Origin: Ampullaceana balthica
Taxonomy: Eukaryota; Mollusca; Gastropoda; Lymnaeidae
Reading direction: 5' to 3'
Assembly: GCA_944989445.1 (NCBI GenBank)
Contig: CALYLW010000341.1
Location: 1,192,132 to 1,256,131, forward strand
DNA: 64,000 nucleotides
A program made the translations under genes and the position numbers. This document shows positions 34,823 through 46,547 of the stretch, one piece after another; positions within the stretch are counted from its first letter, which is position 1, and each line of letters starts with the position of its first letter. Below the pieces are notes generated by a model. That model saw only the letters and a program-made list of their open reading frames with translations. It was not told the origin of the DNA and did no database searches.

Positions 34823-36735
34823 AGCATAATACCCGTGCTTTTGAAGCGGAAAGTTAAGATTTCAGTTAGCCTTGAAAAACAGGCGTAACACCAATTCTAA
34901 ACACCGATAGATTTCAATCTTGATCATGATGAATATAATTGTTTGTCAATATTTGTCAAGGTCGTGTAAAATCAAATGACGAATAAAATTACATTAAGGG
35001 TCCCGTGGAAAATGTGTGCAGGATGTGCATAAGGCTTGAAGATTTCACATCCAGGTCATTATGGAGATAAGTGTATATATTTATTTAAACTTGTTTAAAA
35101 TCTAATGGGAAAAAAAGCTTTAAAAGTTTACGAAACAATTATTTTGGTTTCGGCCTCTAAGGAACAGACTTTAGGAGTTCATTATCCTATAGAATTTTAA
35201 TTTTTATACCAAATTTGGTCAATAATTCATCCATATACCAAGTAGCAACTGTTTAAAATACCTTTTTATATAAATAATGTTTTAAATATGGCATTACGGG
35301 CCCCCAGCCCCTATTAAGTGGCGTTTTAAAAATATTTAATGCCAGAAAACTTCGCTGGTGCGTACTCAAAAACTTCCCAACGTTTAATGGCCGTGGGATG
35401 AATAAAATACTATTTATAAGGCTTAAAAAAACTAAAGTAAGAGACCGGGGGCCCTATCAGTGTAAGATGTAAAGTTCAAAACAGTTTGTATCAATCTCGA
35501 TCATGATGGATATATTTGTTTGTCAATATTTGTATTTTTAAAAAATCGTCTGAAATCGAATGTTTATAATTTCTTAAACGCTTACGAAAAAGAGATTAGG
35601 GGCCCTCGGCTCCAAAAGAGATTAGCTGCCCTCGGTTCCAAAAGAGATTAGGGGCCCTCGGCTCCAAAAGAGATTAGGGGCCCTCGGCTCAAAAAGAGAT
35701 TAGGGGCCCTCGGCTCCAAAAGAGATTAGGGGCCCTCGGCTCCAAAAGAGATTAGGGGCCCTCGGCTCCAAAAGAGATTAGGGGCCCTCGGCTCCAAAAG
35801 AGATTAGGGGCCCTCGGCTCCAAAAGAGATTAGGGGCCCTCGGCTCCAAAAGAGATTAGGGGCCCTCAGCTCCAAAAGAGATTAGGGGCCCTTGGCTCCA
35901 AAAGAATGAAAGATATAATGTTAATGCCTTATAGTGTTTTAAAATAGGCCAACAAGTTTTTATATTGCAAGTTTTTGTCAAAATTCATTTACACAGCATC
36001 CAAAGTTTCATAATTTGTTTATCTCATATAGGGTGAAAAAACTACATTTGGGCCCCCGGCCGCCAGTGAGTGATAATTTTTTTTTAAAATTTGACCTGTT
36101 ACAATTCCGGGAGGATAACTCAACAACTTTCCAAAGTTTCATGCTTGTACCTACACGGGAAATATGAGAATAAGTGTTAAGTCAATTTTTAAATAAGAAA
36201 AAAACTACATTGTGCCCCCCGCCCCCAGTGAGTGATAATTTAAATATTTATTTTTAAAAATTTACCTGTTACAATTGCGGTAGTATACTCAACAATTTCC
36301 CAAAGTTTAATGCTTTTACCTACACGGGAAATTTGGAGAATTAGTGATGAGTCAGTTTTTATATAGCTCATATTCATATGAGGGAAAAAACTACATTTGG
36401 GTCCCCGGGCCCCCGTGAGTGTTAATTTAAATATTTTTTGCCCTGCTACCATCGCAGGAGTGTTCTCAACATCTTCCCAAAGTTTCATACTTTTACATAC
36501 ACGGAAAATTGGAGAATTGTTGATGAGTCAGTTTTTATATAGCTCATATAAAGAAAAAACTTCATTTTTAGCCCGCTTCCCCCCCATGAATGGGAATTTT
36601 AACATTCTTTTTCGCCAATTATCGTCGTGAGAGTGTACTCAACAAATTCCCAAAGTTCCATTCTTTTACCTACACAGCAAGTTGGAGAATTAGTGCTGAG
36701 TCAGTGAGTCAGGGTTTTGTCTTTTATTAGTATAG
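34823..36735. repeat. Long interspersed repeat, non-coding, type 2
   Basis: Begins ACTAGCATAATACCCGTGCT and ends GTTTTGTCTTTTATTAGTAT plus AGG. It contains a 26-bp tandem array (35590-35900) and, from about 36040 to 36720, four diverged modules of roughly 160-185 bp, each with a GGGCCCCC-type run, AGTGAGTG, CTCAACAATTTCCCAAAGTT and TTTATATAGCTCATAT. Shares motifs with 28000-29450. No open frame; class unknown. Confidence 0.6.
35590..35905. repeat. 26-bp GGGCCC-rich tandem array
   Basis: About 12 units of AAAAGAGATTAGGGGCCCTC followed by GGCTCC. Most are identical; early units carry AGCTGCC or TTCC and the last ones AGCTCC or TTGGCTCC. GC-rich in an AT-rich intron, with the palindrome GGGCCC in every unit. 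Confidence 0.96.
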
Positions 36736-38134
36736 GAACATATATGAAACCAAAGCTTCATAAGCGAGACGAATTCGTTCTAGCTCACCTGAAAACATCA
36801 CTCTTCGTATACTCAATCCGGTTTTGTAAGTGTGGATGATGCTGCTACCCCAACACATCATAGTGATAGTTGCAGCGATGTTCTATCGAATGTTCTCAAC
36901 ATATTTGAATACGGCGTAAAGACGAAAGTAAATGAGCAATAAGCAATCAATACTTAGGATTATTCTTTTTAAAATTGTTTGATGACATAATTTATATCCA
37001 AATATACATGAATAATACAATTATATTTTCAACTATAATACAAGTAGGAGCTATATTTTTTCATTGAGAAAGAACACTTTATCTTAAAATTAATTTTTAT
37101 TGCAGCATCTGATGCGCATTACAATTTATTGGCCCGTAATCGCTGCACCACAAAGCACGTGTGCAAATGTGTTTTATCAATTGCGTTGTTCTTAAAGTGA
37201 AAATTATTTGACAAGATAAGAATTGTTCATTTCTTTCAAACTCGTTTGAATTTAATTTACAATACTGTGAGATATATTATTAATAACTTGTGTTACTAAA
37301 ACATATTCTTTTAGTAACTTAAACTTACATTTGCAACAAATTAAATACTATCAAAATTACATTTTAAATATTTCATTTATTTATACTTACAGAAGTTATG
37401 AAATTAATATATTAAAATATTATGGCTTTCATCTTTAACTAATTTAACACGCATTGATTCGCTGCTGGTGAAATACTTTTGTAAGTGGCACACCACTTCA
37501 CTTCGATCCCTATATTTAGGGATACAATGACAATGAAAGGCAATGATTTTCGTACATTTCGGTTAACACTAAATGACTAAATCAAAACAAGAGAATAAAT
37601 ACATTTTGAAAAAGAATAACAAAAAAATTAAAATAAATATGTTATGCCATTTTTCGATCTCTAATGTTTGATACGAATGGTAACTTGAACGTAGAAACAA
37701 AATTAACACAATTAAAATTTACTTTGTTAATCACATAATCATAGAGAAAAAAAATCATTGACTCTTAATATAATTTTTTTTGTCATTGATAAAATGAAGC
37801 CCAACACTTGACACATTTTATCCTCGAGCAACATTTTAAGAAAACAATTCATAGTTCCAGCCCTTGACGATAAAGAACATATTAGTTGAAGTAAAGGAGT
37901 TTGATACACACAAATATCTGAGCTCTTACCAGTGTGGAATCACACTTTGATACACACAAATATCTGAGTTCTTACCAGTTCTTACCACTTTGATAGACAC
38001 AAAATTAAAGAGACCATGTTCTATATCAGGGCGGGGTAAACGTTAAGCAATAACAGATATATTTTTAACGCACTCTTTTCATTATTTACTGATAAGGCTT
38101 ATATAATATTAATAATTATTTGTTTCATCTGAAG
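36736..38134. other. Intron 5 end, no gene seen
   Basis: AT-rich and without recognised elements. A local duplication (ATACACACAAATATCTGAG) occurs at about 37904 and 37953. Confidence 0.4.
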
Positions 38135-38218
38135 GTTGATATCTCTAAGTATCCATTTGATGAAAACATCTGTACTATCAACGTCACAGCGTGGATGAGT
38201 GACAACGACACAGTGCAG
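38135..38218 (+). CDS. Receptor exon 6: Cys-loop and loop B
   Basis: The acceptor is CATCTGAAG, ending at 38134; the donor GTAAGA begins at 38219. The 84-bp exon is phase 0 at both ends and encodes residues 158-185. VDISKYPFDENIC completes the Cys-loop with the diagnostic x-[FY]-P-F-D motif and Cys170, 13 residues after Cys156. INVTAW carries a glycosylation sequon and then Trp177, seven residues after the second Cys, which is the loop B aromatic-box tryptophan of nicotinic receptors. The acceptor lacks a strong pyrimidine tract, but the frame and motif make the boundary clear. Confidence 0.95.
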
Positions 38219-38402
38219 GTAAGATGGGATTGATTACATCAGGTTACAAATAACGGCTACAGAAACTGGTACAGAAGACCGTCGATCAATAGTTACAAGC
38301 CACTGTATCGCTCTTATATCAAAGACTGCTAACCCAATCCTGTAAAGTTAAAATAAAACTATCTTTTAAGCCTACCCGATGGGGTTCATCACATAACACC
38401 TT

Positions 38403-38590
38403 TAACTCAACCCATCATTGTGAGTGAACACATCCCTGTAAGTCAACCCATCCTTGTGAGTGAACACATCCCTGTAAGTCAACCCATCCCTGTAAGTCAA
38501 CCCATCCCTGTAAGTGAACCAATCCCCCCTGTAAGTCAACCCATCCCTGTAAGTCAACCCATCCCTGTATGTCAACCCATCCTTGTTGAA
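38403..38590. repeat. 18-bp tandem repeat
   Basis: About ten units of type GTAAGTCAACCCATCCCT with variants GTGAGTGAACACATCCCT and GTAAGTGAACCAATCCCC. Each unit contains GTAAGT, a perfect splice-donor hexamer; the array starts about 190 bases after the genuine donor of exon 6. Confidence 0.95.
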
Positions 38591-38599
38591 AATACACAA

Positions 38600-38725
38600 A
38601 ATGCACACATTTACTTGAATTTTTAGTTTTAAACATAATGTATGGCTCTCACAGAATTACTTTTCAAATATGTGGTGTTTATGGCTCTTTCAGTCAAAAA
38701 GTTTCCCGACCCCTGTCCTAAGCCA
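38600..38725. mobile_element. hAT-type terminal fragment
   Basis: ATGGCTCTTTCAGTCAAAAA followed by GTTTCCCGACCCCTG resembles the 3' terminus of a hAT element. No left end is seen. Intron 6. Confidence 0.4.
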
Positions 38726-39443
38726 ATGGTGTGCAACTGTATAGATTATCTTAACTAAATACTCGTAGTTATTAGCACAAAAATTTTGGGGCCTCGGGCG
38801 AACCTAAAATAATTTGTCCACAAACATTTCAATTTTGCTCGGCTGTGTATTAATTAACAGTTTTATAACAGCCAGTCCTTCTTCTATATTTCAAGGGACT
38901 ACTATCAATTTGATGTCATCAAAGCTTTGATCGTTATGGCGCCTATATGAATGTTTCAATAATTGTGCAAATACATCTGTAAATATGATACTTAGCTCTA
39001 GTTTCGAAGCTAAACATTTGTATTTGATTTTGGTCTTTAAATTGATAGGTTTTCACATTCTTGGAAAGTTAAGATTTGTGGACCACAATTTTTTTAGCCC
39101 CTGGATACAGTTCGCCGTTCGCATTTGCATTTAAGGCGTCACCAAGAGTGAGCACTGTACCCTAATTCTCGACTTGTTAGAGCTAAGGTAATAAAATATG
39201 GATGGCAAAAACATTTACTTAAACAGTAGCCTATATCAATGCATAAGAGGAAAAAAAATCTTCTTTTGTGGGGACCTATGCGTGCGTGGCTCCGAGAGGA
39301 TGGCTCGGTTATCTTAGCCTTGACAAGCCCTGGGTGTATATTCATATATATACGACTTTGTGGTAAAAGAATTCCTTATTTTTGTTACAAATTATCACTA
39401 AGGACGGGCTATAACCAGAGATTCTCCCGTCAACAAATTTCAG

Positions 39444-39613
39444 CTAACAATCGGCGAAAATCCAGTTAGGCTGGACACCATGATGACCAACGGGGAATAC
39501 ATTGTCAGCCCTTACACCTCAGGCCCGATGTTACAGAACTACAAAGGGAAATTTTACGCCATCATGGGGTTCAGACTGCTGCTAAAGAGAAGGCCAGAGT
39601 ACCTCTCAATGAC
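39444..39613 (+). CDS. Receptor exon 7: loop C and pre-M1
   Basis: The acceptor AAATTTCAG ends at 39443 and the donor GTGAGT begins at 39614. The exon encodes residues 186-241 plus two bases of codon 242, so it ends in phase 2. The loop C segment from Tyr209 to Tyr223 (YTSGPMLQNYKGKFY) has aromatic residues but no adjacent cysteines, so this is not an alpha-type subunit. FRLLLKRRPEYLSM is the last beta strand and pre-M1 segment, with the family-typical basic run followed by a Pro and an aromatic. This is the last shared exon: its phase-2 end (AC) can join either 8A (C, Thr) or 8B (A, Thr). Confidence 0.95.
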
Positions 39614-40423
39614 GTGAGTATCTCCGCCATGCAAGGTCTCCTGGGCGGGGAGCAATGGGACCTGGCATGTATCAAATAATATGGGTTAACTGAGTATACG
39701 TGCTTTTGCCTATACATTTGTGTGTGTTTGTGTATATGTATGTAGGTATGTAAGTATATGTGTTTGCATACCTGCGTTTTTTCTTTGTTTGTTTATTATT
39801 GTCGATAGTAATTCTGTACACATTTCTTTTCATTATTTTTTTATTATTATTCAATGATTATTTTTGCTAAATTTCTTTGTTAAAAATTTGAGGCATAAGA
39901 GTAGGTAATTAATTTTTTAAACTATGAGAATGAACATTTTTTTAAATTACGCTCTGCTAGCGGGTTGCTATTTTTTAATTTTTTTATTTTAATTAATTTT
40001 TTTTATTTTTATTTATTTATTTTTTTTAACGTGGGGGAGGGGGTTAATATAAACAATGAATAATTTTAGGATTTTGATTATGAAAATGTAATATAACATA
40101 ATTGGATTTGTTGCAGCGCGTCATACTTTTGTCATGCATATGTGCCCAGGGTCTTACGCTGGGCCAGATTTACATATTTTAACTCTCTAGACCAGAGAGC
40201 TAATAAATAATCCTATAACTCTACCCCATCCCAACTCCAAAAATATGTCAAAATTTTTAATCGCTTTCAATAAAGATTTGATCGCTTTTTTGTTAAAATA
40301 AAAAATCAATTAATACGCTATTTTAAATTTGTGCAAACAATAATTTAGTAAAAACTAACAACTAAATTAAAATATCATACAGTGACGTGAAAATCCCAAA
40401 TTTGTGTGTGTGTGTGTGTGTTG

Positions 40424-40454
<31 letters not shown>

Positions 40455-41284
40455 TGTGTGTGTGAGTGTGTGTGTGTGTGTGTGGTGTGGTGTGTGTGTG
40501 TGTGGTGTGTGGTGTGTGTGTGTGTGTGTGTGTGTTTTATAAGATCTTAAACCCATGCCGCGTTCTAAATCCCCTCCCCGAAACTCCCTCCACCCCCACC
40601 CCCACCCCACGCATTTTGATTTTCTTTCTAGTCTGCTTTGCCATGAGTTTCGCAATAAATAAATTAATTTTACCATTTAATTACTCAAAATATCATAATT
40701 AAATTTAAATAATTCCTATGGTTAAAATGCACTTAATGAAAAATAAAATTTATACATTTTGTTGAAAGAACTTTAAAACTATTTGATTCAAAAACAAGGT
40801 AAATGCTCTCTAAAACACATAATTTTACTTGCGAAATCCCAGAAGTCCCAATTATTTGCAACCTTCTCTAATTAATTTTCTATCAGTGGTATTATCAATC
40901 AAGTATTATTGGCAGCCAATACAATAATTAAACATTGCTCAAAATTTATATCGATTAATTGCTACTCATTTTTGCAGTTATTTAATTTGTAACAATTTTT
41001 TTAATAGATAAGTTTTTATTCGTGTAAAACTTATTTTTTCGTGATTTAGTTGCCAGTTTTTAAATTTTGTGGATGATCATTTTGACACTCCTGGAATACG
41101 GCACTCCAGTCATAGTTATCTGCCCTGCTCCTAGCGAATGTCGGCCTTTATACACGCCCCTAGAATACAGCATGCTAATCCAGGGCTTAAGTTGGTCCTA
41201 TGGGCAATACACAGAGATTGAGTTTCACTAAGTTATAATATTGTCATAGGAGCATTGAAAATGAGAACATATTTTGAAAAATCT

Positions 41285-41285
<1 letters not shown>
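39614..41285. other. Intron 7 first part: AT-rich, with a (GT)n tract
   Basis: No gene. A (GT)n tract with GGTG interruptions lies at 40402-40535. A poly(T)-rich block lies at 39955-40030. Confidence 0.7.
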
Positions 41286-41318
<33 letters not shown>

Positions 41319-41366
41319 CGCCCTCTCTCTCTTCTCTCTCTCTCTCTCTCTCCCTCTCTCTCTTTC

Positions 41367-41420
<54 letters not shown>
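41286..41420. repeat. (CT)n microsatellite
   Basis: CT-rich simple repeat with CCGCC and CTTT interruptions, about 310 bases upstream of exon 8A. As pyrimidine-rich intron RNA it could bind polypyrimidine-tract proteins; this is inference. Confidence 0.95.
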
Positions 41421-41726
41421 GCTGATATTGCAGTGTACCCATAGACTTTAGACCTTCTAATAATTCTTCAAGGAAGGGCAATAATTACTCTGAGAATCGC
41501 TAATATTTGTTGTGATATTTTCTATCCACTGAGATCTTTAGAACCCTATAAGACCTGCAGTGTGTGGCCGTTCAAACACGTATGTCTATTTGATCAACCC
41601 CGATAAACATGTCGTCGCTTTTTTGCTTTGCTTCATTAACTCCACATTACTTAAGTTAAGGGATGATAGATGAATCCACATATAATAGTTTCGTACCGTG
41701 CCCTCTTCCCCACCTCCCTTTGCCAG

Positions 41727-41899
41727 CCTCCTACTGCCGGTGACCATGTTGGCTGTCCTCGGCGTCATTTCGTACCTCCTGTCACCGGAAGAGCCGGAGA
41801 AGGTCTCAGTGTCCATCACGGTTCTCCTGTCCTTCTCCGTTTTCTTGGGCATCATCGACAATGACCTGCCTGAGACATCGGACAACCTTTCCATCATTG
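41727..41899 (+). CDS. Receptor exon 8A: M1 and pore helix M2, cassette A
   Basis: The acceptor CTTTGCCAG ends at 41726 and the donor GTATGT begins at 41900. The 173-bp exon encodes residues 243-299 plus one base. LLLPVTMLAVLGVISYLL (243-260) is M1 with its conserved Pro. The M1-M2 loop SPEEPEK carries Glu at -1' before Lys0', the signature of a cation-selective pore; an anion channel would have a Pro-Ala-Arg-type loop. M2 reads VSVSITVLLSFSVFLGII, with Ser2', Thr6', Leu9' and Val13' as in nAChRs. The outer mouth is Asp19', Asn20', Asp21'. LPETSDNLSIIG leads to M3. Identical in length and phase to 48150-48322. Confidence 0.96.
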
Positions 41900-42242
41900 G
41901 TATGTTTAATGATTTGAAATACGTTGAATGATTTGAAATATGTTGAATTACTTAAAATATGTTCAATGACTTGAAATATGTTGAATGCATGGCGTAAAAT
42001 CTATTGAATTAAGTATTAACGAAACGTTTGAATTAAATTGATAATATATGGGAAATAAGCCAGATTTGTGTGTACAGGTGAAAAAAGGGGGGGGGGTGGC
42101 TCAAATCATGTTAGTTAAATGACATAAGTGGCGCAAGTTGAGTGAACATGAACAAAAGACCATGTCAAAGGTTTCAAAGTCTTCACATAATTTGTATAAA
42201 GTTCTCGTTCAAGAATAATTCTTGTCGACAAAACGTATTTTT

Positions 42243-44275
42243 AAATCCTTTATATTAACTCGTGGTGTCTGCGGCCGACCGACCGACCTTGCTTGCTTGC
42301 TTGCTTGCTTGCTTGTCGCCAAAACTTTTGATCGATTTTTAACCCACTTGCTCGCAAGATAGCGAGCTGAAATTTTGCAGGCAGTTTCGTACCGATGATA
42401 AAAACAATGTATCAAAATTTCAGATCGATCGCATGTACCGTAATTAAATTATTGATTTTTTAGATTATTTTTTTTAATCCTATGTATCATGCTATTTTTT
42501 GAGATAGAGCGTCGCGGTGCGTATTATATTGAACAACCTTTCTGTCGCGCAATAAGGTGCGTATTTTATTGACAGCTCTTTTTATAAACATATTCCTGAT
42601 CGGTGCGTATTATATTAAACATGTTTTACGACACAACTTCAATTTTGTATTTCTGGATGGTCTGGCGCTGCGTATTATAATGAACATTCTTTTAGTTACT
42701 TCTCGTACATAAAGGATTTATAGTCAAAAACTTGGTTTTTTACGGGTTTTTCTTATTAAATCCTTTATATTAACTCGTGGTGTCTGCGGCGGACCTTGCT
42801 TGCTTGCTTGCTTGCTTGCTTGTCGCCAAAACTTTTGATCGATTTTTAACCCACTTGCTCGCAAGATAGCGAGCTGAAATTTTGCAGGCAGTTTCGTACC
42901 GATGATAAAAACAATGTATCAAAATTTCAGATCGATCGCATGTACCGTAATTAAATTATTGATTTTTTAGATTATTTTTTTTAATCCTATGTATCATGCT
43001 ATTTTTTGAGATAGAGCGTCGCGGTGCGTATTATATTGAACAACCTTTCTGTCGCGCAATAAGGTGCGTATTTTATTGACAGCTCTTTTTATAAACATAT
43101 TCCTGATCGGTGCGTATTATATTAAACATGTTTTACGACACAACTTCAATTTTGTATTTCTGGATGGTCTGGCGCTGCGTATTATAATGAACATTCTTTT
43201 AGTTACTTCTCGTACATAAAGGATTTATAGTCAAAAACTTGGTTTTTTACGGGTTTTTCTTATTAAATCCTTTATATTAACTCGTGGTGTCTGCGGCGGA
43301 CCTTGCTTGCTTGCTTGCTTGCTTGCTTGTCGCCAAAACTTTTGATCGATTTTTAACCCACTTGCTCGCAAGATAGCGAGCTGAAATTTTGCAGGCAGTT
43401 TCGTACCGATGATAAAAACAATGTATCAAAATTTCAGATCGATCGCATGTACCGTAATTAAATTATTGATTTTTTAGATTATTTTTTTTATTCCTATGTA
43501 TCATGCTATTTTTTGAGATAGAGCGTCGCGGTGCGTATTATATTGAACAACCTTTCTGTCGCGCAACAAGGTGCGTATTTTATTGACAGCTCTTTTTATA
43601 AACATATTCTGATCGGTGCGCATTATATTAAACATGTTTTACGACTCAACTGCAATTTTGTATTTCTGGATGGTCTGGCGCTGCGTATTATAATGAACAT
43701 TCTTTTAGTTACTTCTCGTACATAAAGGATTTATAGTCAAAAACTTGGTTTTTTACGGGTTGTTTTTATTAAATCCTTTATATTAACTCGTGGTGTCTGC
43801 GGCGGACCTTGCTTGCTTGCTTGCTTGCTTGTCGCCAAAACTTTTGATCGATTTTTAACCCACTTGCTCGCAAGATAGCGAGCTGAAATTTTGCAGGCAG
43901 TTTCGTACCGATGATAAAAACAATGTATCAAAATTTCAGATCGATCGCATGTACCGTAATTAAATTATTGATTTTTTAGATTATTTTATTTATTCCTATG
44001 TATCATGCTATTTTTTGAGATAGAGCGTCGCGGTGCGTATTATATTGAACAACCTTTCTGTCGCGCAACAAGGTGCGTATTTTATTGACAGCTCTTTTTA
44101 TAAACATATTTCTGATCGGTGCGCATTATATTAAACATGTTTTACGACTCAACTGCAATTTTGTATTTCTGGATGGTCTGGCGCTGCGTATTATAATGAA
44201 CATTCTTTTAGTTACTTCTCGTACATAAAGGATTTATAGTCAAAAACTTGGTTTTTTACGGGTTTTTCTTATTTT
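42243..44275 (+). repeat. Four tandem copies of the 0.5-kb repeat family
   Basis: Units begin AAATCCTTTATATTAACTCG at 42243, 42758, 43265 and 43771, giving lengths near 515, 507, 506 and 505 bp. They are almost identical; differences are mainly the (TTGC)n length at the head and a few substitutions (for example CAATAAGG versus CAACAAGG). Each ends in TTTTTTACGGGTTTTTCTT and joins the next head directly, so the array arose by tandem duplication rather than independent insertion. It lies in intron 8A. Confidence 0.95.
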
Positions 44276-44302
44276 AAAGTATTTTTTTTCCGGGTGGATT
44301 GT

Positions 44303-44795
44303 GAACTGAAATAAAAGCATATACAAGAAATAAAGTTTGTGAACTGAAATAAAAGCATATACAAGAAATAAAGTTTGTGAACTGAAATAAAAGCATATAC
44401 AAGAAATAAAGTTTGTGAACTGAAATAAAAGCATATACAAGAAATAAAGTTTGTGAACTGAAATAAAAGCATATACAAGAAATAAAGTTTGTGAACTGAA
44501 ATAAAAGCATATACAAGAAATAAAGTTTGTGAACTGAAATAAAAGCGTATACAAGAAATAAAGTTTGTGAACTGAAATAAAAGCGTATACAAGAAATAAA
44601 GTTTGTGAACTGAAATAAAAGCGTATACAAGAAATAAAGTTTGTGAACTGAAATAAAAGCGTATACAAGAAATAAAGTTTGTGAACTGAAATAAAAGCGT
44701 ATACAAGAAATAAAGTTTGTGAACTGAAATAAAAGCGTATACAAGAAATAAAGTTTGTGAACTGAAATAAAAGCGTATACAAGAAATAAAGTTTA
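44303..44795. repeat. 38-bp minisatellite, about 13 copies
   Basis: Unit GTGAACTGAAATAAAAGCRT followed by ATACAAGAAATAAAGTTT. The first six copies read GCATATAC and the remaining seven GCGTATAC, with an otherwise perfect repeat. Since 38 is not a multiple of 3, all three minus-strand frames stay open and give the same repeat; not a gene. Intron 8A. Confidence 0.97.
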
Positions 44796-45614
44796 ACAAG
44801 TGTTGCTGCTGAAAGACAATACAGAATTCCTTGATTCTATTATAAACAATCCGAGATTTTGAAGGTGTGGACATTGAATATCGTGTCTCTGGTACAAAAT
44901 ATTTACCACGGGGGTGTATAAGAAAATATCAGCGTGAAAGATATCAGACGTGTATGGTATTTGCGGAAAAAAATCCAAATTCTCGAAATTAAAATTAATA
45001 ACGTTATCAGTATCCGAGAGAATTATCATTTGATAAATTGGCCGCATGTCTCGGAGACATCAAAAGTAAGATGGATAACTGAAGGATAACTAGAATTTTT
45101 ATTTAGTCCCAATAAAGGGTCAATCATCTATTTTTTATTTTTTTTTAAGAATTGCGATGACCGATGAAATGTAAATGAAATAAACAAATAAGAGAATGCA
45201 TAATACATTCGAAGATAAGACTATTATTTTCTTGGGAAGGAAAAACGAAATACACGTCAATACAAAGAAGTCACCAGAGGTTATCAAATATACATGATCT
45301 AAATCGAAGAGATATGAAATGATCCAAAAATGCACGAATTGATTTCATTTGAGAAAAACCAGGAAGTGTTCCTGTGGAGCTGTGTCATGGAGACGAGGAT
45401 GAAATAGCCAAACATTGGGGGAAACCTTGATCAAATAATACTAGGCTGCAGCGGCATTGTGAAAGTGGCGTGGATACGTTTGTCAGGGGTGAAACTTTGG
45501 GTGTTGTTAAATAAATAAGTCAAATATTTAAGTTGGAACTAAGCCCAAGTACGTCAAAAGAAGACAATCGTCTGTGAGGGGATCAAGGGAACAACACAAA
45601 TTGAAATAAAAACA
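44796..45614. other. Intron 8A interior, no gene seen
   Basis: About 800 bp with no recognised element or coding signal. Confidence 0.4.
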
Positions 45615-46109
45615 ACCCGTAAAAAACCAAAGTTTTTGACTATAAATCCTTTACGTATGAGACGTAACTAAAAGAATGTTCATTATAACACGCAGCGCAA
45701 GACCATCCAAAAATACAAAATTGCAGTTGTGTCGTAAAACGTGTTTAATATAATGCGCACCGATCAGGAATAGGTTTATAAAAAGTGTTGTCAGTAAAAT
45801 ACGCACCTTATTGCGCGACAGAAAGGTTGTTCAATATAATACGCACCGCGACGCTCTATCTAAAAAAATAGCATGATACATAGGAATAAATAAAATAATC
45901 TAAAAAATCAATAATTTAATTACGGTACATGCGATCGATCTGAAATTTTGATACATTGTTTTTATCATCGGTACGAAACTGCCTGCAAAATTTCAGCTCG
46001 CTATCTTGCGAACAAGTGGGTTAAAAATCGATTAAAAGTTTTGGCGACAAGCAAGCAAGGTCGGTCGGTCGGTCGGCCGCAGACACCACGAGTTAATATA
46101 AAGGATTTA
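45615..46109 (-). repeat. Inverted copy of the 0.5-kb repeat family
   Basis: Reverse complement of the units at 42243-44275: begins CCCGTAAAAAACCAAAGTTT and ends CGAGTTAATATAAAGGATTT at 46109. It retains a short GGTC repeat at the head and a two-unit TTGC tract. With the four direct copies it can form long hairpins in the intron 8A transcript. Confidence 0.93.
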
Positions 46110-46547
46110 AAAAGAGCATGGATAATAGAAGGTAGCTGGAAAGAGAAACATCGAGGGAAATAAACTAAACAAAAATAAATGCATTGAGCAGGAAAGAATA
46201 GAGGAGAGCTGACATGAAGAAAAAATAATCATCACTAAGAACAGATGAAGCGGCGCATGCGTACAACCTAAAGATACATTTGTGTACAGCGTTGTGTATG
46301 TAACTATGTTTAGAAAGATTAAAAGTGCAAAGTCTCTCCTCAGGTTGTTGGAAATGTTTGTAAAGCGTGGGGATTGGGTATTGAGCAATATAAGTAGTCA
46401 ACGAATGTGCATTTATTCATTCATTATACCTTAACGCCCGATTACAATTAGTGATTTATGTTTGAAATTATCATTGACTTAAAATACACACAACTTGTTG
46501 TTTTTAGACCAACTTTTGTGTACATATTTTCCACTTTATCTTTTCAG

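Noticed and set aside
44240..44874. Three minus-strand open frames of 156-201 codons
   Set aside because: They translate the 38-bp minisatellite in all three frames; not genes.
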